Of a stretch of DNA of 64,000 bases, positions 8,888 through 17,465 are shown one piece after another. The position numbers and the translations under genes were made by a program. Every line of letters starts with the position of its first letter. Positions within the stretch are counted from its first letter, which is position 1. Below the pieces are notes generated by a model, which worked only from the letters and a program-made list of their open reading frames with translations, was not told the DNA's origin and did no database searches. Origin of the DNA: Pseudomonas sp. GV085 (lineage in GTDB: Bacteria; Pseudomonadota; Gammaproteobacteria; Pseudomonadales; Pseudomonadaceae); contig NZ_QAOV01000011.1 of NCBI RefSeq assembly GCF_003050925.1, positions 1 through 64,000 on the forward strand, written 5' to 3'.

Positions 8888-9538
8888 ATGTCCGCTCAGC
8901 CTCCATCCGCCATCGAGCTTGAGATTGCCCGACGCTACGACCGGGAGCACGCGCGCGTCTGCCTTCAGCCGCAAGCGCCGGGCCTGGCCGGGCGTCTGGC
9001 GCTTTGGCGCGAGGAACGTCTGGTGCGCAATGCGCTCAAGGTCGCCGGCGAGCCGGGCCTGATCCTTGATGTGGCCTGCGGTGTGGGGCGTTTCTGGTCG
9101 GTGCTGGCCGAGCATGCGAATCGGGTGATTCTCGCGACAGATCCGTCTCAAGACATCCTTGATCACGCCCGCACCCATCACCCTCAGAGTCTATTGAAGC
9201 GGGTCAAGACCTTTCAAAGTTCCGCGTTCTCGATTGGCTTGTCCGAGAACGCGGTTGACTGCATTTTTTGCATGCAACTGTTTCAATACCTTACTAACCC
9301 GGAACATCGCCTGGCGATGCTTGGCGAGTTTTACCGGGTCAGTCGCGATACGGTGATTGTCGCGGTGCGCCTCGACGGTCGTTTCAAGGCCGCGCGCTCA
9401 CGTGTGGAAGGGCCATTACCGGGCAAAACCGAGGTGGAAAGCGAGTTCAGGCAGGCGGGTTTCCGTTTGCTCAGCCATCAGGACTTTTTCCCCGGTTGCG
9501 CGCGGATGCGGATCTACGTGCTGGGTAAGACCAGCTAG
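8888..9538 (+). CDS. Class I SAM-dependent methyltransferase
   Basis: 216 aa from the ATG at 8888. The Rossmann SAM-binding motif LILDVACGVGRFW lies near residue 60, and ATDPSQDILDHAR gives the acidic ribose-binding position. VDCIFCMQLFQYLTNPEHR and the C-terminal FRQAGFRLLSHQDFFPG match UbiE-like family members. The substrate is unknown. Its place right after eptA suggests, but does not show, a link to envelope modification or co-transcription. Confidence 0.85.
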   Translation: MSAQPPSAIELEIARRYDREHARVCLQPQAPGLAGRLALWREERLVRNALKVAGEPGLILDVACGVGRFWSVLAEHANRVILATDPSQDILDHARTHHPQSLLKRVKTFQSSAFSIGLSENAVDCIFCMQLFQYLTNPEHRLAMLGEFYRVSRDTVIVAVRLDGRFKAARSRVEGPLPGKTEVESEFRQAGFRLLSHQDFFPGCARMRIYVLGKTS

Positions 9539-9661
9539 CCCGGCTTTGTAGGACTATTCTGTATGTCACGCAGTAATTTTCGCTAACGCTCTTGTTCAGT
9601 GGATGCGCGGAAATCGCCGGGGGCGATATATACTGCGCGCCATTCTTCAAGGGAGAGCCGT

Positions 9662-10795
9662 GTGGCCATCGATATTCACTGGATTCGCGACAACGATAGC
9701 CTCGGACGGTTGTGTGCCGAGTGGCAGCAGTTGCCATTCGTTGCCCTCGACACCGAATTCATGCGGGTCGACACCTTCTACCCAATCGCCGGCCTGCTGC
9801 AGATCGGTGATGGCGTTCGCGCCTATCTGATCGACCCGCTGACCATCGACAACTGGCAACCATTGGCCGCGTTGCTGGAAAACCCGGCGGTGGTCAAAGT
9901 AGTCCACGCGTGCAGCGAAGACCTCGAAGTCCTGCTACGCCTGACCGGCAGCCTGCCGGCTCCACTGTTCGATACCCAACTGGCTGCCGCTTACCTGAAC
10001 CTCGGTTTTTCCATGGGCTATTCGCGGCTGGTGCAGGAAGTGCTCGGCATTGACCTGCCCAAGGGTGAAACCCGTTCCGACTGGCTGCAACGTCCGCTTT
10101 CCGAAACCCAGATCAGCTATGCCGCCGAAGATGCCGTGCATTTGGCTGAAGTCTTCGTAAAGCTGCGTCCAAAGCTGTCAGACGACAAATACGCCTGGGT
10201 CCTGGAAGACGGCGCCGAACTGGTGGCCAACCTGCGCCGCGAGATCGATCCGTACGAGGTCTATCGCGATGCCAAGCTGGCCTGGAAGCTGTCTCGCGCC
10301 CAGCTCGCCGTTTTGCGTGAGCTCTGCGCCTGGCGCGAAAAGGAAGCCCGCGCCCGTGACCTGCCGCGCAACCGGATTATCCGCGAGCATTCGTTGTGGC
10401 CATTGGCGCGCACGCAACCGGACAACCTCGGTGCCCTGGCGAAAATCGAAGACATGCACCCGCGTACCGTGCGTCAGGACGGTGAGTTTCTGCTTGATCT
10501 GATCAAGCGCTCTGGCAGTGTGTCGCCTGATCAATGGCCACCAGCCGTGCCGGAGCCATTGCCGGTGGACGCTGCCGTACTACTCAAACAGATGAAAGCC
10601 ATCGGCCAGGCCGAAGCCGAGCGCCTGAACATTGCGCCGGAACTGATGCTGCGCAAGAAAACCCTGGAAGCACTGCTCAAGAGCGGCTTTCCCAATGGTC
10701 CCTACCAATTGCCTGATTCGCTGCGTGGCTGGCGCCGCGAATTGATGGGCCAGGCGCTGCTCGACAGCCTGGCCACCGCCGGAGAACAGCCTTGA
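9662..10795 (+). CDS. rnd: Ribonuclease D
   Basis: 377 aa from a GTG at 9662 preceded by AAGGGAGAG; the ATG-like frame further up lacks a site and adds non-family sequence. The DEDD exonuclease domain carries ALDTEF (Asp30, Glu32), HACSEDLEVLL and YAAEDAVHL, the last giving Tyr and Asp of motif III. Helical HRDC domains occupy the C-terminal half. RNase D trims tRNA and other stable RNA 3' ends. It overlaps ycgL by 4 bp (TTGA), so translation is coupled. Confidence 0.96.
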   Translation: MAIDIHWIRDNDSLGRLCAEWQQLPFVALDTEFMRVDTFYPIAGLLQIGDGVRAYLIDPLTIDNWQPLAALLENPAVVKVVHACSEDLEVLLRLTGSLPAPLFDTQLAAAYLNLGFSMGYSRLVQEVLGIDLPKGETRSDWLQRPLSETQISYAAEDAVHLAEVFVKLRPKLSDDKYAWVLEDGAELVANLRREIDPYEVYRDAKLAWKLSRAQLAVLRELCAWREKEARARDLPRNRIIREHSLWPLARTQPDNLGALAKIEDMHPRTVRQDGEFLLDLIKRSGSVSPDQWPPAVPEPLPVDAAVLLKQMKAIGQAEAERLNIAPELMLRKKTLEALLKSGFPNGPYQLPDSLRGWRRELMGQALLDSLATAGEQP

Positions 10796-11085
10796 AACGT
10801 ATTTGCTCCATCTACCGCAGCTCGAAGAGAAACGAAATGTACCTGTATGTGCTCAAGAGCGATGCTCTGGAGCGCGTGCCAGATCCCCTGATGGCAGCCT
10901 TCGGCAAGGCCATCCACGCGTTCGACCTGGTGCTGAGCCCCGAACGCAAGCTGTCGCGCGAGGACATCACGGTCGTGCTGGAAAACCTCGACAAACAGGG
11001 TTATCACCTGCAAATGCCGCCTGCCGAAGACGAGTACATCGAGCACCTGCCGGAAGAATTGTTGCGTCGCAACGATCCGATGTGA
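10792..11085 (+). CDS. ycgL: YcgL-domain protein
   Basis: 97 aa. The start codon is a TTG overlapping the rnd stop. The sequence KRICSIYRSSKRNEMYLYV and FDLVLSPERKLSREDI is characteristic of YcgL (UPF0745), a small conserved gammaproteobacterial protein of uncertain role. Its overlap with rnd suggests a role near RNA processing, which is inference. Confidence 0.93.
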   Translation: MKRICSIYRSSKRNEMYLYVLKSDALERVPDPLMAAFGKAIHAFDLVLSPERKLSREDITVVLENLDKQGYHLQMPPAEDEYIEHLPEELLRRNDPM

Positions 11086-11204
11086 ACGGCAGACAGGCTC
11101 TGTTAAGAGTGGTTATGAAACACTGATTGATTTTTGCGATGGCAGCATCGACGGAGCACCGCTCTGTCGGCGGCCGTCTGCACCGTTTTTGAAAGGTTTG
11201 AAGC

Positions 11205-12137
11205 ATGCGCGTCCTGATTGCTGAACACGACCACCCCGTGTACGCCCAACTGTTGCGCGAGGCGGCACCGGACCTGGAGGTGCTGACCAGCGGTGATTCC
11301 GCCGAACTGGCCAGCCAGGCCGCCGATTGCCCGGTGTGGCTCGGCCAGCCAGATTTGCTGGCGACCCTGTTACGCCAGGGCCATCAGCCGCAATGGCTGC
11401 AATCGACCTGGGCCGGCATCACGCCGCTGCTGGCCGATGGCTTGCCGCGGCACTATCGCCTGACGCGTGCCGTCGGCATCTTCGGCCAGGTCATGGCCGA
11501 GTACGTGCTCACGTATATGCTCGGTCACGAACGCGAAGTGCTGGCGCGACTGGTCAGCCAGGTCGAGCGCAAATGGGACAGCCGCCATGGCCAGAGCCTG
11601 GCGGGGCGTAAGGTGCTGATCGTCGGTACGGGCGATATCGGTCAAAGTGTCGCGCAGTTCCTCGTGCCGTTCGGCGTCCAGTTGTATGGCGTTGCCAGCA
11701 GCGCGCGGGAACAGGCCCCGTTTATCGAAGTCGGTTCACTGGCGGATTTGCCGCGGCTGGTCGGTGAAGTCGATTACGTGGTCAATCTGCTGCCGAACAC
11801 GCCGGACACCCACGATATCTACGACGCGGCGTTGTTCAAGCAATTCAAGCCGAGCGGATTGTTCATCAACGCCGGGCGCGGTGTGGCGGTGGTCGATGCG
11901 GATCTGGTGGATGCCTTGAAGGAAGGGCATCTGGCGGGTGCGGTGATCGACGTGTGCCGTCAGGAGCCGTTACCCCAGCGTCATCCATTCTGGACAGCCT
12001 GGGGCCTGCTGCTGACCGGCCACAGCTCGGCACCGACTTCGCCTTCGATGATGGTGAAGCTGTTTGTCGAGAACCTGCGGGCGTATCAGGCGGGAGAGGC
12101 GTTGCGCGGGGAAGTGGATTTCGATCGCGGTTACTGA
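11205..12137 (+). CDS. D-2-hydroxyacid dehydrogenase (GhrA-like)
   Basis: 310 aa. The NAD(P)-binding motif VGTGDIG (Gly141-Gly146) and the catalytic set Arg225 (INAGRGVAVV), Glu254 (CRQEPLP) and His273 (TGHSSAP) are all present. Length and the TWAGITPL segment fit glyoxylate/hydroxypyruvate reductase relatives, which reduce 2-oxoacids to D-2-hydroxyacids in the cytosol. The substrate is not defined by sequence. The ATG follows GAAAGG at good spacing. A REPIN follows the stop. Confidence 0.9.
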   Translation: MRVLIAEHDHPVYAQLLREAAPDLEVLTSGDSAELASQAADCPVWLGQPDLLATLLRQGHQPQWLQSTWAGITPLLADGLPRHYRLTRAVGIFGQVMAEYVLTYMLGHEREVLARLVSQVERKWDSRHGQSLAGRKVLIVGTGDIGQSVAQFLVPFGVQLYGVASSAREQAPFIEVGSLADLPRLVGEVDYVVNLLPNTPDTHDIYDAALFKQFKPSGLFINAGRGVAVVDADLVDALKEGHLAGAVIDVCRQEPLPQRHPFWTAWGLLLTGHSSAPTSPSMMVKLFVENLRAYQAGEALRGEVDFDRGY

Positions 12138-12153
12138 AATCACCACTACCCAA

Positions 12154-12242
12154 TGTGGGAGCGAGCCTGCTCGCGATAGCGGTGTGTCATTCGCATTAAC
12201 GTTGACTGACACGACCTCATCGCGAGCAGGCTCGCTCCCACA
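12154..12242. repeat. REPIN, type A (GAGCCTGCTCGCGA arms)
   Basis: Perfect 24-bp inverted arms (12154-12177 and 12219-12242) starting TGTGGGAGCGAGCC, with a 41-nt spacer. It lies between the convergent ends of the dehydrogenase and nitroreductase genes. REPINs are non-autonomous elements dispersed by RAYT transposases; no RAYT gene is in this window. Confidence 0.9.
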
Positions 12243-12259
12243 GGGTTTTGTGGTGTGGC

Positions 12260-12853
12260 TTAGAGGGTGAAATCGCCTTCAGCCGCCAACTCGCTCAATG
12301 GGCGACGCGGGCTGGGTTCTTCACGGGCTTGCAGGTAATCCGCCAGGCTTGCCTTGTCCCCCAGCTTGCCCACCGCGACGGCGGCGTGCAGGGCGTAGCC
12401 TTCAGGAATGTTCAGCTCCTTGCGGGTCAGTTCCTGGTCGAAACCGGCCATGCCATGGGTGTGCCAGCCGCTCAGGCTTGCTTGCAAGGCCAGGTGACCC
12501 CAGGCGGAACCGGTGTCGAAGGTGTGCCACAGGGCCGGGGTTTCTTCACTGGCGCCAGGCGCGGTGAAGGTGGTTTTCGAAATCACGATCACCAGGGCCG
12601 AAGCATGTTGCGCCCAGCTGCGGTTGAATTCGTTCAGCAGGCCCAGGTAACGCTCCCAGTTCGGCGTGTCGCGACGTGCGTACAGGAAGCGCCAGGGTTG
12701 CGAGTTGTAGGCCGAGGGTGCCCAGCGGGCGGCTTCGAAGAAGCTCAGCAGGGTTTCCTCTGGAATCGTTTCGCCAGTGAAGGCGCGGGGCGACCAGCGA
12801 TCGGTGAACTGAGGGTGAATGGCGTAATCGGCAACGCGTGGGTTGGCACTCAT
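12260..12853 (-). CDS. Nitroreductase family protein
   Basis: 197 aa from the ATG at 12853 (MSANPRVADY), with AAGGAA at good spacing upstream. The motifs RWSPRAFTGETIPEE, ARWAPSAYNSQPWRF and GSAWGHLALQASLSGWHTHGM are typical of FMN-dependent nitroreductases that work as homodimers with NAD(P)H. The physiological substrate is unknown; such enzymes often reduce quinones or nitroaromatics. Confidence 0.92.
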   Translation of the reverse strand: MSANPRVADYAIHPQFTDRWSPRAFTGETIPEETLLSFFEAARWAPSAYNSQPWRFLYARRDTPNWERYLGLLNEFNRSWAQHASALVIVISKTTFTAPGASEETPALWHTFDTGSAWGHLALQASLSGWHTHGMAGFDQELTRKELNIPEGYALHAAVAVGKLGDKASLADYLQAREEPSPRRPLSELAAEGDFTL

Positions 12854-13017
12854 CAAGAGATTCCTTGCTACGTTTGAAAGTGGGAGCGACGCAAAACCCT
12901 ACTTGGCAGCGCAAAAACTGACAAGCCCGTTCTACCGACAGTCGCCAATGCTTGGCCCGCGGGCGTTCGGGCACTAGACTGGCGGCCTTTTCACCACCTG
13001 ATGTCGATACTCGAACC

Positions 13018-13467
13018 ATGGCCGCCAAAGTAGAACCGTTCTGGATACGCAAGACCCTCGATCAACTCGATCGGGAGGAGTGGGAGTCGCTGTGCGACGG
13101 CTGTGGATTGTGCTGCCTGCAAAAGCTCGAAGACGAAGACGACAACAGCGTTTATTACACGCGCATCGCCTGTAAATTGCTGGACCTGAAAACCTGCCAG
13201 TGCACGGATTATCCCAACCGTCGTGACTCTGTGCCGGACTGTATCCAGCTCACGCCGGGCAAGGCCGACGAATTCAAATGGCTGCCGCCGACCTGCGGCT
13301 ATCGCCTGGTCAGCGAAGGCAAGGACCTTCCGTTGTGGCATCACCTGGTGTGCGGTGATCGCGATGCTGTGCATCACGAGAGGATTTCCCAGTCCGGGCG
13401 CATGCTCGCCGAAGGCAGCGTGCCGGAAGATGATTGGGAAGATCACCTGATTTTCCGCGCCGGCTGA
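13018..13467 (+). CDS. ycgN: YcgN family cysteine-cluster protein
   Basis: 149 aa from the ATG at 13018, near the family length. The cluster CDGCGLCC, plus further cysteines in CKLLDLKTCQC, VPDC, PPTCGY and LVCGD, is the UPF0260/YcgN signature, suggesting bound metal or Fe-S. The function is unknown. The next gene begins 35 bp downstream and may be co-transcribed. Confidence 0.93.
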   Translation: MAAKVEPFWIRKTLDQLDREEWESLCDGCGLCCLQKLEDEDDNSVYYTRIACKLLDLKTCQCTDYPNRRDSVPDCIQLTPGKADEFKWLPPTCGYRLVSEGKDLPLWHHLVCGDRDAVHHERISQSGRMLAEGSVPEDDWEDHLIFRAG

Positions 13468-13502
13468 TTGCCCAAGGTTCAACGTTTCACGAAGGAGTGT
13501 GT

Positions 13503-14732
13503 ATGGCTGTGGGATGGCGGCAGGCGTGTGTCGTTGGACTACTGGTCGTGAATTCGCCTGTATGGGCAGCGAACAAGGTCAATCTGGATTATCACGTGCG
13601 CCTGTTACCCCAGAGCGATCAGGCCGAAGTGCGCCTGACGCTCGCCCAGGGTTCGGCGGTACGCAGCCTGGATTTCGACCTCGGCGACGGCAGCCACTAC
13701 AGCGATTTCAAGGCCGACGGCCAATGGCAACTGACCCCTGGCAAAGCGGCGCGCGGCATCTGGCGTCCGACGGCCGACAAAGCCAGCCTGACTTACCGTG
13801 TGAATATCAACCACGGGCGCAAGAGCGGCAGCTTCGACACGCGCATGACACCAAAATGGGCGTTGATGCGCGGCGACGATCTGGTGCCGTCTGCCAGACT
13901 CGATCAACAGGACGGCATCGAACTGGTTTCGCGCCTTGAATTCGAGCTGCCCGGTGGCTGGAAAAGCGTTGAAACCGCTTGGCCACGAATCGGCCCGAAT
14001 AAATTCCGTATCGACAACCCTTCCCGATTGTTCGACCGACCCACGGGCTGGATGCTCGCCGGCCAGCTCGGTAGCCGCCGTACTCGTCTGGGCGAGACTG
14101 AAGTGACCGTCGCCTCGCCACTGGGGCAGGGTATGCGCCGCATGGATGTGCTGACCCTGCTGACCTTCGTCTGGCCACAAGTGCAGGCGCTGTATCCGCG
14201 ACACCCTGGCAAACTGCTGATCGTCGGGGCCAATGATCCGATGTGGCGCGGCAGCCGGTCGGCGCACGAGTCGATCTATCTCAACAGTCACCTGCCGTTG
14301 GTCAGCGAAAGCGGCACCAGTGCGCTGGTTCGTGAGTTGGCCCAGGTGTTCGGGCGGATCAACGGCACGCAGCGCAGTGACTGGATCAATGAAGGCTTTG
14401 CCGAGTATTACGCCATCGAACTGGTGCGCCGGGCGGGCGGCATGAGTGATGAACGCTACGAGAGCCTGCACGGCAGACTGGTCAAGAGCAGCCAGAAAGT
14501 CACCACGCTGCGCGGTGAACAGATCACAGCGGTTCAGGTGGCCAGGGCGGTGGTGTTGCTGCAGGAGCTGGATCGCGAGATTCGCCTGAAAACCCACAAC
14601 AAGCGTTCGCTGGACGACGTATTGCGCGGGGCGATGCGGCTGGGGGATATCGATACCAAGGCATTTGTTCAGCTCAGCGAGAGCGTGATCGATGGTTCTT
14701 CCAAGGTGCTCAGTACCGAGTTGCTTCAGTAG
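13503..14732 (+). CDS. Exported metallopeptidase-like protein without the zinc motif
   Basis: 409 aa from the ATG at 13503, with AAGGAG 6 bp upstream. An N-terminal signal peptide (cleavage near AVWAANK-like PVWA/ANKV, residue 23) predicts export. The C-terminal half follows the gluzincin (M1/M61) pattern: LVRELAQVFGR (277-281 = RELAQ) sits where HExxH is expected, followed by WINEGFAEYYAIEL (294-307). Glu278 and Glu297 remain, but both zinc histidines are Arg and Gln, so peptidase activity is unlikely. It may be a periplasmic binding or scaffold protein. The fold assignment is an inference. Confidence 0.75.
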   Translation: MAVGWRQACVVGLLVVNSPVWAANKVNLDYHVRLLPQSDQAEVRLTLAQGSAVRSLDFDLGDGSHYSDFKADGQWQLTPGKAARGIWRPTADKASLTYRVNINHGRKSGSFDTRMTPKWALMRGDDLVPSARLDQQDGIELVSRLEFELPGGWKSVETAWPRIGPNKFRIDNPSRLFDRPTGWMLAGQLGSRRTRLGETEVTVASPLGQGMRRMDVLTLLTFVWPQVQALYPRHPGKLLIVGANDPMWRGSRSAHESIYLNSHLPLVSESGTSALVRELAQVFGRINGTQRSDWINEGFAEYYAIELVRRAGGMSDERYESLHGRLVKSSQKVTTLRGEQITAVQVARAVVLLQELDREIRLKTHNKRSLDDVLRGAMRLGDIDTKAFVQLSESVIDGSSKVLSTELLQ

Positions 14733-14740
14733 CACCGCCA

Positions 14741-14815
14741 TTCGCTGGCAAGCCAGCTCCTACATTGGTTTTGTGTACGGCACAGATCACATGTAGGAGC
14801 TGGCTTGCCAGCGAA
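14741..14815. repeat. REPIN, type B (TGGCTTGCCAGCGAA arms)
   Basis: Perfect 25-bp inverted arms (14741-14765 and 14791-14815) built from TTCGCTGGCAAGCCAGCTCC and its complement, with a 25-nt spacer. It lies between convergent genes and may also block read-through. The spacer (TTGTGTACGGCACAG) resembles that of the element near 63050. Confidence 0.88.
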
Positions 14816-14845
14816 GAGGCCGGTTGCCTCAGCACAATTCCAGGA

Positions 14846-15223
14846 TCAAACCCCGGCTTTCGGCGACTTCAACGAATCATTGCCGGTAACGGTCGCAGTT
14901 TTGGTCGCCGCTTCGGCATTGGCCTTCAGCGTCTTCAAGTCTTCACCCGCCCGCTGGATTTTCGCCCGCACGTTGTTCATGTCCTGACGGCCTTTCTCCA
15001 GCAGGCTTTTCGCCGAGCTGTGGCCGGTAATGCCGCGCGCCAGGGCCACGCCGCCGATGGCCACCTGGATCAGGCCAAAGATCCCGCCACGACGCAGGCC
15101 CTTGCCCACCATCACCACGCCGCCGGCCAGGGAGCCGATGCGTTCCCAGCCCTGCACGTTTTGCTCGGAGGGGCTCTGGAACGGGGTGGATTCGATACGC
15201 TCGACGCGTTTGAGTTCGCTCAT
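14846..15223 (-). CDS. DUF2892 inner-membrane protein
   Basis: 125 aa. The region NVQGWERIGSLAGGVVMVGKGLRRGG, then FGLIQVAIGGVALARGITGHS, forms the two-helix DUF2892 (YgaP-type membrane) unit. The tail (about residues 75-125) is a charged helix likely to be coiled coil (RAKIQRAGEDLKTLKANAEA). The function is unknown. A GGAGA site precedes the ATG. Confidence 0.85.
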   Translation of the reverse strand: MSELKRVERIESTPFQSPSEQNVQGWERIGSLAGGVVMVGKGLRRGGIFGLIQVAIGGVALARGITGHSSAKSLLEKGRQDMNNVRAKIQRAGEDLKTLKANAEAATKTATVTGNDSLKSPKAGV

Positions 15224-15303
15224 GGTCTGTCTCCAGGCTTGGGGGATCGATAGTCAAGCTGACCGCCTGGGCGGGCAGCTCGTTCAATCGGATGTGCGGC
15301 GAT

Positions 15304-15774
15304 TCAGCGGAATTTTGGCCCCGATCGGGTATTGAGCCCCTTGGACATGCGGTCGTAGAGCACGACGTTGACCGTGGCGGCCAGGTTCATGCAACCGGTG
15401 GTAGGAATGTAGACCACGTCTTCGCACCAGTCGCGAATCTCTTTATCCAGCGATCCGTCTTCCGGGCCGAAGATGTAGAGCGCGCGATCCGGGTGAGTGT
15501 ATTCCGGCAACGGGCGCGCGCCCTCGACCAGCTCCACGGCGACCGGCACGCAGTTGAGCGGCAGGATCTTCTTCAGGTCGTCGATGCCGATCAGCGGGAT
15601 GTCGTAGTGCACGCGCTTGGTATCGGTGACGAAGTCGGCGGCGCGCTCATAGCGCTTGCCGGTGTAGAACACCGACGCCACGCCATAACAGCCAGCGGCG
15701 CGCATCACCGAACCGACGTTCTCCGGTGATTTGGGGTTATACAAACCAATGCAGCTGTACCGTTTGTCTGCCAC
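15304..15774 (-). CDS. SpoU/TrmH-family RNA 2'-O-methyltransferase
   Basis: 156 aa, beginning at a GTG. The three SpoU motifs are present: NPKSPENVGSVMRAA, ALYIFGPEDGSL and VYIPTTGCMNLAATVNVVLYDR. The last two form the trefoil knot that binds SAM. It lacks the N-terminal extension of TrmL/TrmH relatives, so the target (tRNA or rRNA) is not certain. The preceding gene on this strand is YajD, separated by a REPIN. Confidence 0.92.
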   Translation of the reverse strand: MADKRYSCIGLYNPKSPENVGSVMRAAGCYGVASVFYTGKRYERAADFVTDTKRVHYDIPLIGIDDLKKILPLNCVPVAVELVEGARPLPEYTHPDRALYIFGPEDGSLDKEIRDWCEDVVYIPTTGCMNLAATVNVVLYDRMSKGLNTRSGPKFR

Positions 15775-15866
15775 GAGCGGGGTGCCTTTCGGGAAAAAAG
15801 CGCGATTATACGGGGATTGGGGCAGGGGTGGTCAGTTTGAGATTGGTGGTGTCTGAGCGATTGCTA

Positions 15867-15945
15867 TCGCGAGCAGGCTCGCTCCCACAATTGACCGAGG
15901 TGTCCAGACGGACGCAGAACAATGTGGGAGCGAGCCTGCTCGCGA
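15867..15945. repeat. REPIN, type A in opposite polarity
   Basis: Arms of 23 bp (15867-15889 and 15923-15945) identical to the type A arms at 12154-12242, but arranged so that the TCGCGAGCAGG ends are outermost. The spacer is 33 nt. It lies between the yajD and SpoU genes. Confidence 0.88.
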
Positions 15946-15971
15946 AGGGGCCGGTTCAGGTACCGAAGACT

Positions 15972-16343
15972 TCAGTCTTCTTTTTTCATGAGGCCCGCCA
16001 ACGCCGCAAATGGATTATGCGTGGCCTTGGCGATTTTCGGTGTGCTCAACGAGCCTTCGTCGAAATACTGCTGGTCGGTATACCGCGAGTGTTCGTTATC
16101 GTGACAGTACAGGCACAACAACTCCCAGTTCGAGCCGTCCTGCGGGTTGTTGTCATGGTTGTGGTCGCGGTGGTGCACGGTCAGTTCGCTCAGGCGCTTG
16201 CCGGAGAACTCACGGGCGCAGCGGCCACAGACGTGCGGGTACATCTTCAGGGCTTTGTCGCGGTAGCCCATTTCCTTGTCGCGCTGGTTGTCGGCGAGGA
16301 TGCGATCCAGCTTCGAAGTGTTGGTCGGGGTGGACGAACTCAT
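15972..16343 (-). CDS. yajD: YajD family HNH nuclease
   Basis: 123 aa. HNH core: LTVHHRDHNHDNNPQDGSNWELLCLYCHDNEH split here as LTVHHRDHNHD and NWELLCLYCHDNEH, with zinc-binding CGRCAREF upstream. The length matches YajD. The specific role of YajD is unknown, although the HNH fold implies metal-dependent DNA or RNA cleavage. AAAGGTGA precedes the ATG. Confidence 0.92.
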   Translation of the reverse strand: MSSSTPTNTSKLDRILADNQRDKEMGYRDKALKMYPHVCGRCAREFSGKRLSELTVHHRDHNHDNNPQDGSNWELLCLYCHDNEHSRYTDQQYFDEGSLSTPKIAKATHNPFAALAGLMKKED

Positions 16344-16392
16344 GGGTTCACCTTTGTAAAATGACTAATGACGGTATTAAGCGAAGTTTAGC

Positions 16393-17079
16393 TCAGCCCT
16401 TGAGCTTCTCGGCAATCCAGATGGTGTGGCGGGTGCCCTTGTTGCCATGGGCGAAGACCTGCACTTCTTCGGCCTTGAAACCGGCTTTCTTCAGTTTGTC
16501 GGAAAAATGCCGGTCAGCGCTGGCCGACCAGACCGCCAGTACACCTTTGGGTCTCAGGGCCTTGGCGCAGGCACTGAGGCCGCCGGCAGAGTACAGCCAG
16601 CTGTTGGCTTTCTGAGTCAGGCCTTCGGGGCCGTTGTCGACGTCGAGCATGATCGCATCGAAACCCTGGGGCTCGGCCTGCAGGACTTTGGCCACGTCTT
16701 CCATGCGAATCACGGTCCGCGGGTCTTGAAGCGGGTTTCCGGCTTTCTCGCCAAGTGGCCCGCGATTCCATTCCACAACCCCAGGCACTAATTCGGCGAC
16801 CACTACTTCGGCGGTCTTGCCCAGGTGCTTGAGCGCCGAAGCGAGGGTGAAGCCCATGCCCAGGCCGCCGATGAGCACCCGTGAATTCGGTCGACCGGCG
16901 ACTTTGCGACACGGGATCTCGGCCAGGGCATCTTCGGAGCCATGCATGCGTGTGTTCATCAATTGTCCGCCATCGCCGCCCTGGATCTTGATGACAAAAT
17001 CCTCGCCGTATTCGAACAGGCACAGGGCGCCGCCGTTTTCAGGAATGGCGGTGGTGTCCAGCAGAACGAAACGTTTCAT
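16393..17079 (-). CDS. Spermidine synthase-like protein
   Basis: 228 aa from the ATG at 17079 (MKRFVLLDTTAIP). The Rossmann core VLIGGLGMGFTLASALKHLG and VVVAELVPGVVEWNR resembles SpeE-type aminopropyltransferases, with IMLDVDNGPEGL in the binding pocket. It is shorter than true SpeE, and the usual DEF/YHE substrate motifs are not evident, so its substrate may differ. There is no speD partner nearby. It diverges from the proline-rich protein gene. Confidence 0.8.
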   Translation of the reverse strand: MKRFVLLDTTAIPENGGALCLFEYGEDFVIKIQGGDGGQLMNTRMHGSEDALAEIPCRKVAGRPNSRVLIGGLGMGFTLASALKHLGKTAEVVVAELVPGVVEWNRGPLGEKAGNPLQDPRTVIRMEDVAKVLQAEPQGFDAIMLDVDNGPEGLTQKANSWLYSAGGLSACAKALRPKGVLAVWSASADRHFSDKLKKAGFKAEEVQVFAHGNKGTRHTIWIAEKLKG

Positions 17080-17174
17080 GGGGCTCACTTGAAGAAAATT
17101 GGCAGAACACGGGAGGGCAAACAGGCGCAGTTGGGAGTAGCCTGTTTATGACGACAAGGTCAACGGAGCCATTG

Positions 17175-17465
17175 ATGAAGCGCACCATTCTAACGGTCAT
17201 TGCCCTGGCCGCGCTCTCGATAACTGCAGTGCAAGCTCAACAGCTGCAATCGATTCCCGTCAGCCCCGCACCGATACCCGGTTCGCCCGGCACCGCGACG
17301 CCCACGCCGTACCCGCAAATCAGCCCGGCGCCTTTGCCTAAAGTCGGCCCCGGCAGTAGCGGTCCGCCGTTGGTGCCCATTGAAATGCCGAGCCCGCCGA
17401 CCAAGGACCAGCCGATACCGGGCCTTGCGCCCAATCCGCCGAAACCCAAGTCGCCGGGTGGCTAG
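17175..17465 (+). CDS. Small exported proline-rich protein
   Basis: 96 aa from the ATG at 17175. A clear signal peptide (KRTILTVIALAALSITAVQAQ) is followed by about 75 residues dominated by Pro, Gly and Ser, with no globular domain. Proline makes up roughly a third of the mature part. The function is unknown; such proteins may span or bind the cell wall. The stop overlaps the convergent CNB gene by 4 bp. Confidence 0.7.
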   Translation: MKRTILTVIALAALSITAVQAQQLQSIPVSPAPIPGSPGTATPTPYPQISPAPLPKVGPGSSGPPLVPIEMPSPPTKDQPIPGLAPNPPKPKSPGG

